Below are positions 37,527 through 46,841 of a stretch of 64,000 bases of DNA, piece after piece. The stretch's first letter is position 1. Each line of letters starts with the position of its first letter. The notes beneath the pieces were generated by a model that searched no databases, was not told the DNA's origin, and saw only the letters and a list, made by a program, of their open reading frames with translations. Position numbers and translations under genes: made by a program. Source of the DNA: an uncultured Roseovarius sp. (GTDB lineage: Bacteria > Pseudomonadota > Alphaproteobacteria > Rhodobacterales > Rhodobacteraceae); assembly GCA_947499555.1 (NCBI GenBank), contig CANMOU010000002.1, positions 1 through 64,000 of the forward strand, given 5' to 3'.

Positions 37527-37862
37527 TTATGTACCCATGAAGCGTCTGCGCGCCTCGACAGCGATATTGTAACGCTGTTGCAGGTCCGCGATCAGTGCCA
37601 TGGTAACGTGTTTGGCATCGTCGCCCTCTGCGTCACGATAGCTTTGCTTCGCTGCCTCCAGAAGTTTCTTTATTTTGAATTCTTCGGGCAGAGCACCTGC
37701 TTCGGCCATTATGCGAGCTGCTACAGCAGTGGCCATGTCGGTGAATGCCTCGCCTGATCGATCCGGAAGCGGTTTACCCTCACCCTCCAAACCGCTCAAC
37801 TGACCCTCGGCAAGTGCCTTTTGAATCTGCCGCTCTACTAGGCGGTCAAACGACTGGCTCAT
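37527..37862 (-). CDS. DUF1992 (DnaJ-homologue subfamily C member 28-like) protein
   Basis: A 111-residue protein covering the DUF1992 domain: FDRLVERQIQKALAEGQLSG (about 5-24), the characteristic GEGKPLPDRSGEAF, and a helical C-terminus. No J domain is present. Bacterial members are small cytoplasmic proteins of unknown role, and human DNAJC28 carries the same domain. It stands alone on the minus strand. Confidence 0.8.
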   Translation of the reverse strand: MSQSFDRLVERQIQKALAEGQLSGLEGEGKPLPDRSGEAFTDMATAVAARIMAEAGALPEEFKIKKLLEAAKQSYRDAEGDDAKHVTMALIADLQQRYNIAVEARRRFMGT

Positions 37863-38139
37863 GATGCAATCTCAGGTGTCTCTTCGTGCTTCTGCAGATG
37901 CTAAAAGAATACTACCCTTCTTACGGGTTCTAATGAAGCAGACATTCAACTCGACATGCCGAACGGCAGCAAAGTCCGCATAGCAGCCGTTGGTCCAAGG
38001 TGCAGCGAGTGTCGGCTTACCACCCATGCAGGCAGTCTCACGCCGAAGATTAATCGCAGCAATCTCAAATCGTGGTAGCCAGGTGGTAGCCGCCCGAAAA
38101 CAAAACTACGCTCTAATTAAGCTAAGTTATTGATTTCAG
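37863..38139. other. Intergenic region, no gene seen
   Basis: A 277-bp gap between DUF1992 and tRNA-Lys. I see no repeat or open frame worth reporting. Confidence 0.4.
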
Positions 38140-38215
38140 TGGTGAGCCGTACAGGATTCGAACCTGTGACCCACTGATTAAAAGTCAGTTGCTCTACCAA
38201 CTGAGCTAACGGCCC
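38140..38215 (-). tRNA. tRNA-Lys(TTT)
   Basis: A 76-nt cloverleaf on the minus strand. The acceptor arm GGGCCGT pairs with ACGGCTC (one G:T), the D loop holds AGCTCAGTTGGTAGAGC, the anticodon loop CTTTTAA gives anticodon TTT, the T arm contains GGTTCGAATCC, and a CCA end is encoded. It would read AAA and AAG. Confidence 0.95.
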
Positions 38216-38322
38216 ACTAGGCGGCCTATCTAGAAAGCACCGGGCAGACGGTCAACCCCTTATTGTCTTGATTTTACACCTGTGGCTGGATTCGTCGCGC
38301 TGGTGGCTTTATATGCCCGGCC

Positions 38323-39156
38323 ATGAGCACCGCAGAGCCCTCTGGTTTGCCCTTTATGAAAATGCATGGGCTGGGCAACGACTTTGTCGTTGTGGATGCG
38401 CGTGCGCGCGACGTCGAGATCACGTCGGCCTTGGCAAAAGCCATTGGCGATCGGCGGATGGGCATAGGCTTCGATCAGTTGGCCGTCATTGAACCGGGCC
38501 AAGGCGACGCGCATCTGCGGTTCTGGAATGCCGACGGCACGATGTCGGGCGCCTGCGGCAATGCCACGCGATGTATTGCTCGATACCTTTTGGATGAAAC
38601 CGGCAAGGATCATCTGCATCTGACCACCGAACGCGGCGATCTTTTTGCGACCGACGCAGGTGACGGGCTGACATCGGTGAACATGGGTGCGCCACAGCTT
38701 GAATGGCAGGATATTCCACTTGCCGAGGCGATGGACACATTGGAATTGCCGATTGAGGGCGCCCCGACCGCGACGGGTATGGGCAATCCGCATTGCACTT
38801 TCTTTGTTGAGGATGCAGAGGCCGTGCCGCTTGAGACATTCGGCCCCCGGTATGAGCAACATCCACTCTATCCGGAACGCACAAATGTGCAGGTTGTCAG
38901 TGTTGCAGGCACAAATCTTTTGCGTATGCGCGTCTGGGAAAGAGGCGTGGGCGTGACGCTCGCTTCCGGCTCTTCATCTTGTGCCGTGGCGGTTGCAGCT
39001 GCACGAAAAGGTCTGACAGACCGAGCGGTAACGATTGAACTTGATGGCGGTCGGATGCAGGTGGAGTGGCGCGAGGATGGGGTCTGGATGACGGGCCCGA
39101 CAGCACATGTCTGTGACGGCGTGATAAGCCGGAATTTCATCGAGGCCGTCCGATGA
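38323..39156 (+). CDS. dapF: Diaminopimelate epimerase
   Basis: A 277-residue enzyme converting LL- to meso-diaminopimelate for lysine and peptidoglycan. The N-terminus MKMHGLGNDFVVVDA and FDQLAVIEP are diagnostic. The first catalytic Cys lies in GACGNATRC (about 78). The second, normally in a CGTGAC-type motif, reads TLASGSSSCAVAVAAARKG (about 223-241), so the usual Cys is Ser while a Cys four positions later remains. The length is normal. It is followed by mtaB with a 4-bp overlap, so they are co-transcribed. Confidence 0.9.
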   Translation: MSTAEPSGLPFMKMHGLGNDFVVVDARARDVEITSALAKAIGDRRMGIGFDQLAVIEPGQGDAHLRFWNADGTMSGACGNATRCIARYLLDETGKDHLHLTTERGDLFATDAGDGLTSVNMGAPQLEWQDIPLAEAMDTLELPIEGAPTATGMGNPHCTFFVEDAEAVPLETFGPRYEQHPLYPERTNVQVVSVAGTNLLRMRVWERGVGVTLASGSSSCAVAVAAARKGLTDRAVTIELDGGRMQVEWREDGVWMTGPTAHVCDGVISRNFIEAVR

Positions 39157-40406
39157 GTGCCCCGATCTTCACGACACTGGGCTGCCGTCTCAACGCTTAT
39201 GAGACCGAAGCCATGAAAGAGCTGGCGGATGAGGCCGGACTTCGGGATGCGGTTGTCGTCAACACTTGTGCCGTGACCGCCGAGGCAGTTCGCAAGGCAC
39301 GCCAGGAGATTCGCAAGCTGCGGCGGGAGAACCCCGGCGCGCGGCTCATTGTGACCGGCTGCGCCGCTCAAACCGAGCCTGACACCTTTTCCCGAATGGA
39401 CGAGGTGGACGCCGTTATCGGCAATACCGAAAAAATGACCGCGAAGACATGGCAGGGGCTGGCCGCCGATTTTATCGGCGAGACAGAAGCGGTTCAGGTG
39501 GATGACATTATGTCGGTCACCGAAACAGCAGGGCATCTGATCGACGGGTTTGGCACGCGCAGTCGCGCTTATGTGCAGGTGCAAAACGGCTGCGATCATC
39601 GCTGTACTTTCTGCATCATCCCCTATGGTCGGGGCAACTCGCGCAGCGTGCCGGCAGGTGTCGTTGTCGACCAGATCAAGCGCCTTGTGGATCGTGGCTA
39701 TAACGAAGTTGTCCTGACAGGCGTCGACCTGACCAGTTGGGGCGCAGACCTGCCGAAGGCGCCGCAACTGGGCGATCTGGTGATGCGCATTCTCAAGCTG
39801 GTGCCGGATCTGCCGCGCCTGCGGATTTCGAGCATCGACTCCATCGAGGTGGACGAAAACCTGATGCAGGCCATTGCGACGGAACCTCGTCTCATGCCGC
39901 ATCTGCACCTGAGCCTGCAGCATGGCGATGACCTGATCCTCAAGCGGATGAAGCGGCGCCACCTGCGCGATGACGCGATCCGCTTTGCCGAGGAGGCGCG
40001 CGCATTACGGCCAGAGATGACCTTTGGCGCGGATATCATCGCCGGTTTTCCGACCGAGACCGAGGAAGCCTTTGAGAACTCGCTGAAGCTGGTCGAAGAG
40101 TGCCATCTGACTTGGCTGCATGTCTTTCCCTACTCGCCGCGCCCCGGTACGCCTGCAGCGCGGATGCCGCAGGTGGAGGGGCGAACAATCAAATTCCGTG
40201 CGGCGCGCTTGCGCGAGGCCGGTGCGGCGCGTGTCGCCCGTCATCTGGCAGACCAGCAGGGGCGCACACACCGGGTCCTTCTGGAGAACCCGCATATGGG
40301 GCGGACCGAGCAATTTTCCGAAGTTGTCTTCGAGACCGACCAGCCCGAGGGTCAGATTGTGACGGCGACGATCTTGGGCCAGACGGGTCATCAGCTTGTC
40401 GCCTGA
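39153..40406 (+). CDS. mtaB: tRNA t6A37 methylthiotransferase
   Basis: A 417-residue radical-SAM enzyme converting t6A to ms2t6A at position 37 of ANN-decoding tRNAs. The N-terminal UPF0004 domain carries Cys in TLGCRLNAYE, NTCAV and TGCAAQTEP. The radical-SAM motif is CDHRCTFCIIPYGRG (about 148-162), and a TRAM-like tail follows from about 360. Family features (GVDLTSWGAD, ISSIDSIEVDENL) separate MtaB from MiaB. It overlaps dapF by 4 bp and the GST gene downstream by 11 bp. Confidence 0.9.
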   Translation: MSAPIFTTLGCRLNAYETEAMKELADEAGLRDAVVVNTCAVTAEAVRKARQEIRKLRRENPGARLIVTGCAAQTEPDTFSRMDEVDAVIGNTEKMTAKTWQGLAADFIGETEAVQVDDIMSVTETAGHLIDGFGTRSRAYVQVQNGCDHRCTFCIIPYGRGNSRSVPAGVVVDQIKRLVDRGYNEVVLTGVDLTSWGADLPKAPQLGDLVMRILKLVPDLPRLRISSIDSIEVDENLMQAIATEPRLMPHLHLSLQHGDDLILKRMKRRHLRDDAIRFAEEARALRPEMTFGADIIAGFPTETEEAFENSLKLVEECHLTWLHVFPYSPRPGTPAARMPQVEGRTIKFRAARLREAGAARVARHLADQQGRTHRVLLENPHMGRTEQFSEVVFETDQPEGQIVTATILGQTGHQLVA

Positions 40407-41055
40407 CACGCAATTGCCAATTCTTTGGTCTTTCCGGCGTTGCCCCTACGCGATGCGTGCGCGCCTTGCGATTGCTGTCTCGGGCCAGAATGTCGAATTG
40501 CGCGAAGTCGTCTTGCGCGACAAACCACAGGCCTTTTTGCAGATATCTCCATCTGCGACCGTGCCATGCCTTGAAACTTCAGACGGTGTTATTGACGAAA
40601 GTCTCGACATCATGCTTTGGGCTTTGGGACGGCATGATCCGCTCAGCTGGCTTGAGATACCTGACGAAGGGGAGGCTCTCATCCAACACAATGACGGGCC
40701 GTTCAAGGTGGCTTTGGATCGATACAAATACGCCTCTCGGCATCAGACAACTGATCCGTTGGCGGAAAGAGACCGGGCCGCCTTTTTCTTGCTTGAGCTA
40801 GACAACCGCCTTCGCAATGCCCCTGCTTTGTTTGGTTGTTCTGAGTGCCTTGCCGACATGGCCATCTTGCCTTTTGTTCGTCAATTTGCACATGTCGACC
40901 TGGGCTGGTTCAATGACCAGCCTTGGCCACATCTGCGCACCTGGCTTGAGCGCTTCAAAGACTCTGAGCTTTTCGCGCAAATCATGCGCAAATACCCAGC
41001 CTGGTCTGAGGACAGCGACAAGATAAAGTTTCCGCCGAAAGGCATTTTGGCTTAG
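40396..41055 (+). CDS. Glutathione S-transferase family protein
   Basis: A 219-residue GST-fold protein. The thioredoxin-like N-terminus has FRRCPYAMRARLAIAVS (about 13-29), with Cys at the position of the CPxx motif of glutaredoxin-like GSTs, and TVPCLETSDGVIDES for glutathione binding. The C-terminal helical domain spans about 90-200. It starts inside mtaB, so translation is coupled. The substrate is unknown. Confidence 0.8.
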   Translation: MSPDTQLPILWSFRRCPYAMRARLAIAVSGQNVELREVVLRDKPQAFLQISPSATVPCLETSDGVIDESLDIMLWALGRHDPLSWLEIPDEGEALIQHNDGPFKVALDRYKYASRHQTTDPLAERDRAAFFLLELDNRLRNAPALFGCSECLADMAILPFVRQFAHVDLGWFNDQPWPHLRTWLERFKDSELFAQIMRKYPAWSEDSDKIKFPPKGILA

Positions 41056-41125
41056 TCAAAAGCGCAAACTGGCCCTAGCTGGCGGCGACGGCTTCTTTGA
41101 TAGTCCCATAAACAAAGAGACGGTC

Positions 41126-41743
41126 ATGCACCCAAATCCCGCCTTCCGCCAAACGCCCCAAGAGCGCAACATCGCATTCTCGCGCGAAGTCGGTTTTGGC
41201 ATACTGGCAATCGGCACAGAAGCTGCGCCTCTGATGAGCCATATTCCCTTTCTTTTGTCCGAGGACGGCAACACGGCGGAGTTCCACCTCGTCCGCTCCA
41301 ATCCGATTGCAAGGCGCATGTCGAACCCTTTGGAGGCGCGCCTCGCGGTCAGCGGCCCTCATTCCTATGTTTCGCCGGACTGGTACGAGATCGACGATCA
41401 GGTTCCGACGTGGAACTACATTGCCGTACATCTCGTGGGAGAGATTGAACGCCGCCCACAAGAGAACATGCGGGATCTCCTAAACCGGCAATCGGCCCAT
41501 TTCGAAGATCAGCTGCGGCCCAAGCCGCCATGGCTCACCGAAAAGATGACACCTGAGGTTCTAGAACGCATGATGAGGCAAATCGTGCCCTGTCAAATGC
41601 GTGTCCACGAAATACACGGGACATGGAAGCTCAATCAAAACAAAGATGAAGATGTGCGTCTGCGCGCCGCCGACAAGGTAGAGGCCGCCGGCATGGGCGC
41701 GCAAACTGATCTGCTTGCCCGACAAATGCGCACGTTGCCCTAG
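41126..41743 (+). CDS. PaiB-like FMN-binding protein
   Basis: A 205-residue member of the PaiB/FMN-binding negative-regulator family, with a split-barrel fold. Visible segments are SHIPFLL, HLVRSNPIARRM, YVSPDWYEIDDQVPTWNYIA (about 75-94) and the C-terminal WKLNQNKDEDVR (about 172). Bacillus PaiB affects sporulation and protease genes, but most members have no proven role. It sits 48 bp before the GST gene at 41792. Confidence 0.85.
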   Translation: MHPNPAFRQTPQERNIAFSREVGFGILAIGTEAAPLMSHIPFLLSEDGNTAEFHLVRSNPIARRMSNPLEARLAVSGPHSYVSPDWYEIDDQVPTWNYIAVHLVGEIERRPQENMRDLLNRQSAHFEDQLRPKPPWLTEKMTPEVLERMMRQIVPCQMRVHEIHGTWKLNQNKDEDVRLRAADKVEAAGMGAQTDLLARQMRTLP

Positions 41744-41791
41744 ACATTCAAAACACGCGCCCTCAACCTGACAAAAAAAGGACCTTTCGCC

Positions 41792-42394
41792 ATGAAGCTG
41801 ATTTCCGCAAAACCGTCGCCCTTTGGCCGCAAAGTCAAGGTCATGCTGATCGAGACGGGGCAGGCGGATCTCGTGGAACGGATCGAGGTCATGACCACAC
41901 CGGTGGCAACAGATCCCAAGGTCGCTGCCGCCAATCCGGTTGGCAAGATTCCGGCTCTGGTCCGCGATGATGGCCCAACGCTTTACGACAGCCGGGTCAT
42001 TTGCAGATTTCTTGATGCGCAATCCGGAGCCGGGCTTTATCCCGATGCGCGTATCTGGGAAACGCTGACGCTTGAGGCCACCGCGGACGGGATCATGGAT
42101 GCCGCGGTTCTTATGGTCTACGAACATCGCGTCCGCCCCGAGGCAATGGTCTTCGACGACTGGATCGAAGCGCAGTGGTCCAAGGTGATCCGAAGCGTAA
42201 AGGCCGTCAACGACCGCTGGATGAGCCATCTCAACGGGCCACTGGATGCCAGCCATATCGCTATGGGGTGCGCGTTGGCTTATCTAGATTTCCGCCAGCC
42301 AACTCGCGATTGGCGCAGTGGGAATGATGCATTGGCGGCGTGGTTCACAACATTCGCCGAGCGTGACAGCATGAAAGAAACGGCCCCTGAATAG
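41792..42394 (+). CDS. Glutathione S-transferase family protein
   Basis: A 200-residue GST. The N-terminal domain has SAKPSPFGRKVKVMLIETGQ (about 4-23), NPVGKIPALVRDDG and the glutathione-binding DSRVICRFLD. It lacks a Cys in the usual N-terminal site, which favours Ser as the catalytic residue. The C-terminal helical domain follows. It is unrelated in detail to the GST at 40396. Its stop codon lies inside the terminator hairpin at 42381. Confidence 0.85.
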   Translation: MKLISAKPSPFGRKVKVMLIETGQADLVERIEVMTTPVATDPKVAAANPVGKIPALVRDDGPTLYDSRVICRFLDAQSGAGLYPDARIWETLTLEATADGIMDAAVLMVYEHRVRPEAMVFDDWIEAQWSKVIRSVKAVNDRWMSHLNGPLDASHIAMGCALAYLDFRQPTRDWRSGNDALAAWFTTFAERDSMKETAPE

Positions 42395-42400
42395 GGGCCG
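42381..42400. terminator. Terminator between convergent genes
   Basis: CGGCCCCT and AGGGGCCG pair with a 4-nt loop (20 bp in all) between the GST (plus) and the outer-membrane protein gene (minus). Read on the minus strand the stem is followed by TTTCTTTC, so it best terminates the minus-strand gene, but it may serve both. Confidence 0.7.
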
Positions 42401-42423
42401 CTTGTCGCACATTTGGTACTGAC

Positions 42424-43107
42424 TCAGAAGCTATAGCTGATCCCGATATTGACCGCATGGGTGAGAAGCTCTGTGTTGAGCTCTCCATCAGGGGCGCCAC
42501 CACCTGCTGAGTCGATAGTGATTTCATTGTCAGACCAGGTGAACTGATATTCACTGAAGATCGCCCAACGATCATTGAAGTCATACTTGATGCCCGCGAT
42601 GCCTCGAACGGCGGGCCCGGTAAACTCGAACCCGAAAGTACGGTTGGGCGCACCTGTGACAATGGCGTCCACATGGGGGACAGCAATACCGATACCACCG
42701 CCAACATAAGGCGTGAACTTACCGTTGTTAAAGGCTCCGGGCCAGCGTTTCATGATGTTCGCCGTGAAGATGTTGTGCCCATCTGAGAGCTCGAATCGAT
42801 CAAGGCCAATCGCCGCTGCCTGTGCTGAGGGAGCAATCGCTTTGGTATGGGTGCCTTCGATGCCAAACCCAATGCCGTTGTCATTCCACCACATCGCGCG
42901 ACCACCGTAATAGATTGGCATGTCGAACGGGTTGCCTTCCCAGTCGATATTCGAATTGAAGGTGCCGCCACCCCCTGGCAGCGTGCCGCTTGCCGTGCTG
43001 TCTGTCACCCCTTGAGCACCAAGATAGAGGCTGAGCTCAAATTCAGCGGCAGCAGGGGTTGCGAGTGCGACAAGGGCGAAAAAAGCGGCTTTTGCAGTTT
43101 TGATCAT
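42424..43107 (-). CDS. Outer-membrane beta-barrel protein
   Basis: A 227-residue exported protein. Signal peptide MIKTAKAAFFALVALATPAA is cleaved near AAAE, followed by alternating strands (FELSLYLGAQ, WAIFSEYQFTWS) and a final strand ending INIGISYSF with terminal Phe, the beta-barrel assembly signal. It resembles the OmpA-like/OMP_b-brl or lipid A PagP-sized barrels of Rhodobacteraceae. It may be structural or a small porin; no enzyme motif is recognised. It is the first gene left of the petABC promoter region. Confidence 0.8.
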   Translation of the reverse strand: MIKTAKAAFFALVALATPAAAEFELSLYLGAQGVTDSTASGTLPGGGGTFNSNIDWEGNPFDMPIYYGGRAMWWNDNGIGFGIEGTHTKAIAPSAQAAAIGLDRFELSDGHNIFTANIMKRWPGAFNNGKFTPYVGGGIGIAVPHVDAIVTGAPNRTFGFEFTGPAVRGIAGIKYDFNDRWAIFSEYQFTWSDNEITIDSAGGGAPDGELNTELLTHAVNIGISYSF

Positions 43108-43260
43108 CTTGGGGGGCTCTCTATTTTTGGCTGACGCGTCTGACGATTCCTTACACAGCGCTTACACCAGCGACAAGCGCGACACATGCGCACCCTGATC
43201 AATTCTGCATCATTGTGTACTGGACGCCTCAATCTTCGGTCGTTAAACACCCATTCGATC

Positions 43261-43286
43261 CCGCTAAAGAGTCGTCTTTTTAGCGG
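43261..43286 (+). other. Stem-loop in the petA leader
   Basis: CCGCTAAA at 43261-43268 pairs with TTTAGCGG at 43279-43286, 44 bp upstream of the petA start, in the likely 5' untranslated region. It may affect stability or translation of the operon mRNA. Confidence 0.4.
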
Positions 43287-43330
43287 CTAGAAGATTTAGC
43301 CGATTCAGGCTTGAAAAATGGAGGATCGTC

Positions 43331-43903
43331 GTGTCCCACGCAGAAGACCACGAAGGCACGCGCAGAGACTTTTTGTATTATGCCACCGCTGGGGCGGGTG
43401 CTGTCGGAGCCGGTGCTGCAGTTTGGCCCCTTGTGCACCAAATGAATCCCTCTGCTGATGTTCAGGCCCTGAGCTCAATCCGTGTTGACGTTTCAGGCAT
43501 CGAGCAAGGCACGCAGCTGACGGTAAAATGGCTTGGAAAACCGGTGTTTATCCGCCGCCGTACTCCTGAAGAGATAGAAGAAGCGCGGTCTGTCGACACG
43601 TCGACGCTGCCCGATAACGAGTCGCGGAACTTCCAGACACAAGGCCAGGACGGCGCCGACGAAAACCGGGCAATGGATGAAGCTGGTGAGTGGCTGGTTA
43701 TGATGGGTGTTTGCACGCATCTGGGCTGTGTGCCGCTTGGCAATGCCGGGGAGTTCTCGCTTGACGGCGTCGGCGGTTGGTTCTGCCCTTGCCACGGCTC
43801 TCACTATGATACGTCGGGACGCATTCGCAAAGGTCCGGCCCCGGAAAACCTTCCGGTGCCACAAGCTGAATTCATCGACGAAACAACCGTAAAACTGGGA
43901 TAA
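43331..43903 (+). CDS. petA: Ubiquinol-cytochrome c reductase Rieske iron-sulfur subunit
   Basis: A 190-residue Rieske protein of the bc1 complex. The N-terminal [20 protein letters not shown] (about 11-30) is a Tat-type membrane anchor. The iron-sulfur ligands are in CTHLGC (about 132-137) and CPCHGSHYD (about 155-163). It passes electrons from ubiquinol to cytochrome c1. It starts with GTG at 43331, seven bases past GGAGGA; the nearby ATG is out of frame. It is first of petA-petB-petC. Confidence 0.95.
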   Translation: MSHAEDHEGTRRDFLYYATAGAGAVGAGAAVWPLVHQMNPSADVQALSSIRVDVSGIEQGTQLTVKWLGKPVFIRRRTPEEIEEARSVDTSTLPDNESRNFQTQGQDGADENRAMDEAGEWLVMMGVCTHLGCVPLGNAGEFSLDGVGGWFCPCHGSHYDTSGRIRKGPAPENLPVPQAEFIDETTVKLG

Positions 43904-43915
43904 GGAATAGCGACC

Positions 43916-45238
43916 ATGGGTGGAATTCCTCACGACCATTACGAACCGAAGGCAGGCTGGGAAAAAGGTCTGGCCAAGCGGTTGCCAATCGTCGGCCTGC
44001 TCTATGACACGCTGATGATCCCGACGCCCAAGAACCTCAACTGGATGTGGATCTGGGGCATTGTTCTGACCTTCTGTCTGGCGCTACAGATCATCACCGG
44101 CATCGTTCTGGTGATGCACTACACGCCGCATGTGGACCATGCGTTCGCCTCCGTCGAGCACATCATGCGGAACGTAAATGGCGGACACATGCTGCGATAC
44201 CTGCACCAGAACGGTGCGTCGCTATTCTTTGTGGCGGTCTATGCGCATATTTTCCGCGGTCTTTACTACGGGTCCTACAAGGCCCCGCGTGAGATCACAT
44301 GGATCATCGGCATGCTGATTTACCTGCTGATGATGGGCACAGCCTTTATGGGTTACGTGCTGCCTTGGGGTCAAATGTCCTTCTGGGGCGCCACCGTGAT
44401 CACTGGTCTCTTTGGTGCGATCCCGTTTATTGGTGAGCCGATCCAGACATGGCTTCTTGGCGGACCTGCGGTGGACAACGCGACGCTGAACCGCTTCTTC
44501 TCGCTCCACTACCTGCTGCCCTTTGTCATTGCGGCCCTTGTGGCGCTGCACATCTGGGCCTTTCACACCACGGGCAACAACAACCCCACTGGGGTGGAAG
44601 TGCGCCGTGGCTCGAAAGCAGAAGCCGAGAAAGACACAGTGCCATTCTGGCCCTACTTCGTGATAAAGGATCTCTTTGCTCTCGCGGTTATCCTCGCGGT
44701 CTTCTTCGCCATCGTCGGGTTCATGCCGAACTACCTTGGCCACCCTGACAACTACATCGAAGCCAACCCGCTGGCGACGCCTGCGCATATCGTGCCGGAA
44801 TGGTACTTCCTGCCGTTCTACGCAATCCTGCGCGCCTTCACTGATGAGGTCTGGATCGTGCAGTTTGCCGGCTTCGTCACAGGTGGCATCATCGACGCCA
44901 AATTCTTCGGCGTGCTGGCGATGTTCGGTGCGATTGCCGTGATGGCGCTTGCGCCTTGGCTGGATACATCATCCGTGCGCTCGGGTCGGTACCGTCCGAT
45001 GTTCAAATGGTGGTTCTGGCTTCTGGTGATCGACTTCATGGTTCTGATGTGGGTGGGCGCAATGCCAGCCGAAGAACCATTCAACACGATCTCGCTCATC
45101 GCGTCGACCTACTGGTTTGTGTATTTCCTGGTGATACTGCCGCTTCTTGGCGTCATCGAGAAACCACTGCCACAGCCAGACACGATCGAGGAAGATTTCA
45201 ACGATCATTACGGCAAATCGGCCGAACCGGCTGAATGA
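43916..45238 (+). CDS. petB: Cytochrome b of the bc1 complex
   Basis: A 440-residue integral membrane cytochrome b with about eight transmembrane helices. Heme-binding His pairs lie in helices B and D (for example [13 protein letters not shown] and the HIWAFHTTG region). The Qo-site [13 protein letters not shown] motif (about 286-298) is intact. It binds the low- and high-potential hemes and both quinone sites. It sits 12 bp after petA and is followed 14 bp later by petC. Confidence 0.97.
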   Translation: MGGIPHDHYEPKAGWEKGLAKRLPIVGLLYDTLMIPTPKNLNWMWIWGIVLTFCLALQIITGIVLVMHYTPHVDHAFASVEHIMRNVNGGHMLRYLHQNGASLFFVAVYAHIFRGLYYGSYKAPREITWIIGMLIYLLMMGTAFMGYVLPWGQMSFWGATVITGLFGAIPFIGEPIQTWLLGGPAVDNATLNRFFSLHYLLPFVIAALVALHIWAFHTTGNNNPTGVEVRRGSKAEAEKDTVPFWPYFVIKDLFALAVILAVFFAIVGFMPNYLGHPDNYIEANPLATPAHIVPEWYFLPFYAILRAFTDEVWIVQFAGFVTGGIIDAKFFGVLAMFGAIAVMALAPWLDTSSVRSGRYRPMFKWWFWLLVIDFMVLMWVGAMPAEEPFNTISLIASTYWFVYFLVILPLLGVIEKPLPQPDTIEEDFNDHYGKSAEPAE

Positions 45239-45252
45239 GAAAGGACCAGACT

Positions 45253-46053
45253 ATGCTTAAGACAATCGCAATCAGCGCTGTCGCCGCTCTGGGTCTTTCG
45301 GCCGGAGCTGCATTTGCCGCAGGTAAAGCGGGCGAAGTCAAAGATGTTGACTTCTCTTTTGAAGGCCCGTTCGGCACCTTTGACCAGGCCCAGCTTCAAC
45401 GAGGCCTGCAGGTCTATACAGAGATCTGCGCGGGGTGCCACGGCCTTCAATACGTGCCATTGCGCACGTTGGGCGATGAAGGCGGACCACACTTCTCAGA
45501 GGAAGAGGTGATCGCCTATTCCGAACAGTTTGAAGTTTGGGATCCGGAACTTCTGGACGGCGAAGGTGATTTCCGCCCAGCGGTTCCAACCGATCACTTC
45601 CCGGCCTCTGCGATCCGCAATGCACCTGACCTGAGCCTGATGGCCAAGGCGCGTGCAGGGTTTAGCGGCCCTGCCGGCTCTGGGATCAACCAGTTGGTCA
45701 AAGGCATGGGCGGCCCGGAATATATTTACTCACTCCTGACCAGCTACACAGGAGAAGAAAAGGAAGAAGCCGGGACGATCTTTTACGAGAACAAAGCTTT
45801 CCCTGGCGGCTGGATCGCAATGGCACCACCGCTTTATGGTGAGGACGTCGAATTTGCCGATGGTCACGAAAACGACCTGAGCCACATCTCCAAAGACGTG
45901 GCGGCCTTCCTGACATGGACTGCCGAGCCCAAGCTCATGGCGCGCAAGCAGGCTGGCCTGACGGCTGTGATCTTCCTGACGATACTGTCCGTTCTGCTCT
46001 ATCTCACAAACAAGCGGATCTGGGCGCCAATCAAGGGTAAGAAGAACAGCTAA
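45253..46053 (+). CDS. petC: Cytochrome c1
   Basis: A 266-residue heme protein with a Sec signal peptide ([20 protein letters not shown], cleaved near AFAA). The [11 protein letters not shown] heme motif is at about 58-68 and a C-terminal membrane anchor ([20 protein letters not shown]) near 236-255. The sixth heme ligand Met is probably that in [10 protein letters not shown]. The ATG at 45253 has AGGA upstream. It ends the operon, before the strong terminator at 46081. Confidence 0.95.
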   Translation: MLKTIAISAVAALGLSAGAAFAAGKAGEVKDVDFSFEGPFGTFDQAQLQRGLQVYTEICAGCHGLQYVPLRTLGDEGGPHFSEEEVIAYSEQFEVWDPELLDGEGDFRPAVPTDHFPASAIRNAPDLSLMAKARAGFSGPAGSGINQLVKGMGGPEYIYSLLTSYTGEEKEEAGTIFYENKAFPGGWIAMAPPLYGEDVEFADGHENDLSHISKDVAAFLTWTAEPKLMARKQAGLTAVIFLTILSVLLYLTNKRIWAPIKGKKNS

Positions 46054-46080
46054 ACCTGTACCTGTCTTCACAAAGCAAAG

Positions 46081-46117
46081 AAAAGACCCCCGCTGAAGCT
46101 CAGCGGGGGTCTTTTTT
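46081..46117. terminator. Strong bidirectional terminator after petC
   Basis: AAAAGACCCCCGCTGA and TCAGCGGGGGTCTTTT form a 16-bp stem with a 3-nt loop, followed by more T on the plus strand and TTTTCTTTG on the minus strand. It ends petABC and, in the other direction, the puc operon. Confidence 0.9.
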
Positions 46118-46136
46118 GTGAGTGGATAGCCTTGAG

Positions 46137-46841
46137 TTAGCGACGCGTCATGACCGCTGGGAAACCCAGCGCCCGCGAGAGCGGCAGCGAACCGCCTGGG
46201 ATCACGGACAGACGGCGCTGTTTCGTCGACAAAAGCTTTTGCGGCCAGAACCCTCTGGACATGTGTTTGCCGCCACGAATGGCCGAGCGCGCGTCACGCC
46301 CCTTCTTAAGAAGCGGCATCGGCCAGAACATGCGGGACATATGTTTGCCACCACGGATCGCCGATGTCCGTGGACGATGCTTGAGCAAAAGTTTCGGGCC
46401 TAGCCCGTGCGAAACCGGACCTCCCGAAGGAATGCGCCGATCATCCACACGGCTTGTCAGGAAATGAGGATGCGTGTCGAGGATGCTTGGCGCATGGCTC
46501 GGCCGGTCCGGAACGTAGGTCTCTTCCGTCGCGCCCCGCATATCAATTGGATCGTTCCGGTCCAGGACACTGCGTGTCAGCTTGGCTGCGCCCAAGGGCC
46601 GATAGGTGGCATGCACGACGACAGCCGCCCGTCCGTCGCTGATATGCGATGCGTAGGCTTTGGCGGCCCCCGCATCCACATCAAACTTTCCAAGGCGTGC
46701 GGCAATGTCTTTGCTGCTTTCGCCAGCCCTGGCGGTCACAACACGCATGGCGCTGGTTGGAATGCCTTCAAAGCGCAGCCTGTCGACCACGCCTCTCGCC
46801 CGTTTCTCACTTTCAAATACCCGGCTGATGACCTGTGTCAT
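46137..46841 (-). CDS. Puc-operon protein with an internal repeat tail
   Basis: A 234-residue protein with two parts. Residues 1-75 (VISRVFESEKRARGVVDRLR then FEGIPTSAMRVVTA) resemble the alpha/beta start of DUF1269/stress-type domains that sense redox or lipid, only loosely. From about residue 135 there are four imperfect 26-residue repeats of the form I-x-G-G-x-x-x-S-R-x-x-x-x-P-x-x-L-L, clearest as AIRGGKHMSRMFWPMPLLK and AIRGGKHMSRGFWPQKLL. The tail is basic with no membrane segment. Its start overlaps the pucC stop (ATGA), so it is translated with pucC and probably has a light-harvesting-related role. I recognise no described family. Confidence 0.6.
   Translation of the reverse strand: MTQVISRVFESEKRARGVVDRLRFEGIPTSAMRVVTARAGESSKDIAARLGKFDVDAGAAKAYASHISDGRAAVVVHATYRPLGAAKLTRSVLDRNDPIDMRGATEETYVPDRPSHAPSILDTHPHFLTSRVDDRRIPSGGPVSHGLGPKLLLKHRPRTSAIRGGKHMSRMFWPMPLLKKGRDARSAIRGGKHMSRGFWPQKLLSTKQRRLSVIPGGSLPLSRALGFPAVMTRR

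Noticed and set aside
38260-39962. Long minus-strand frames over dapF and mtaB
   Set aside because: Antisense to two clearly identified genes; they arise from codon bias at high GC.
44222-44788. A 188-residue minus-strand open frame inside petB
   Set aside because: Antisense shadow of a highly conserved gene; no domain or ribosome site.
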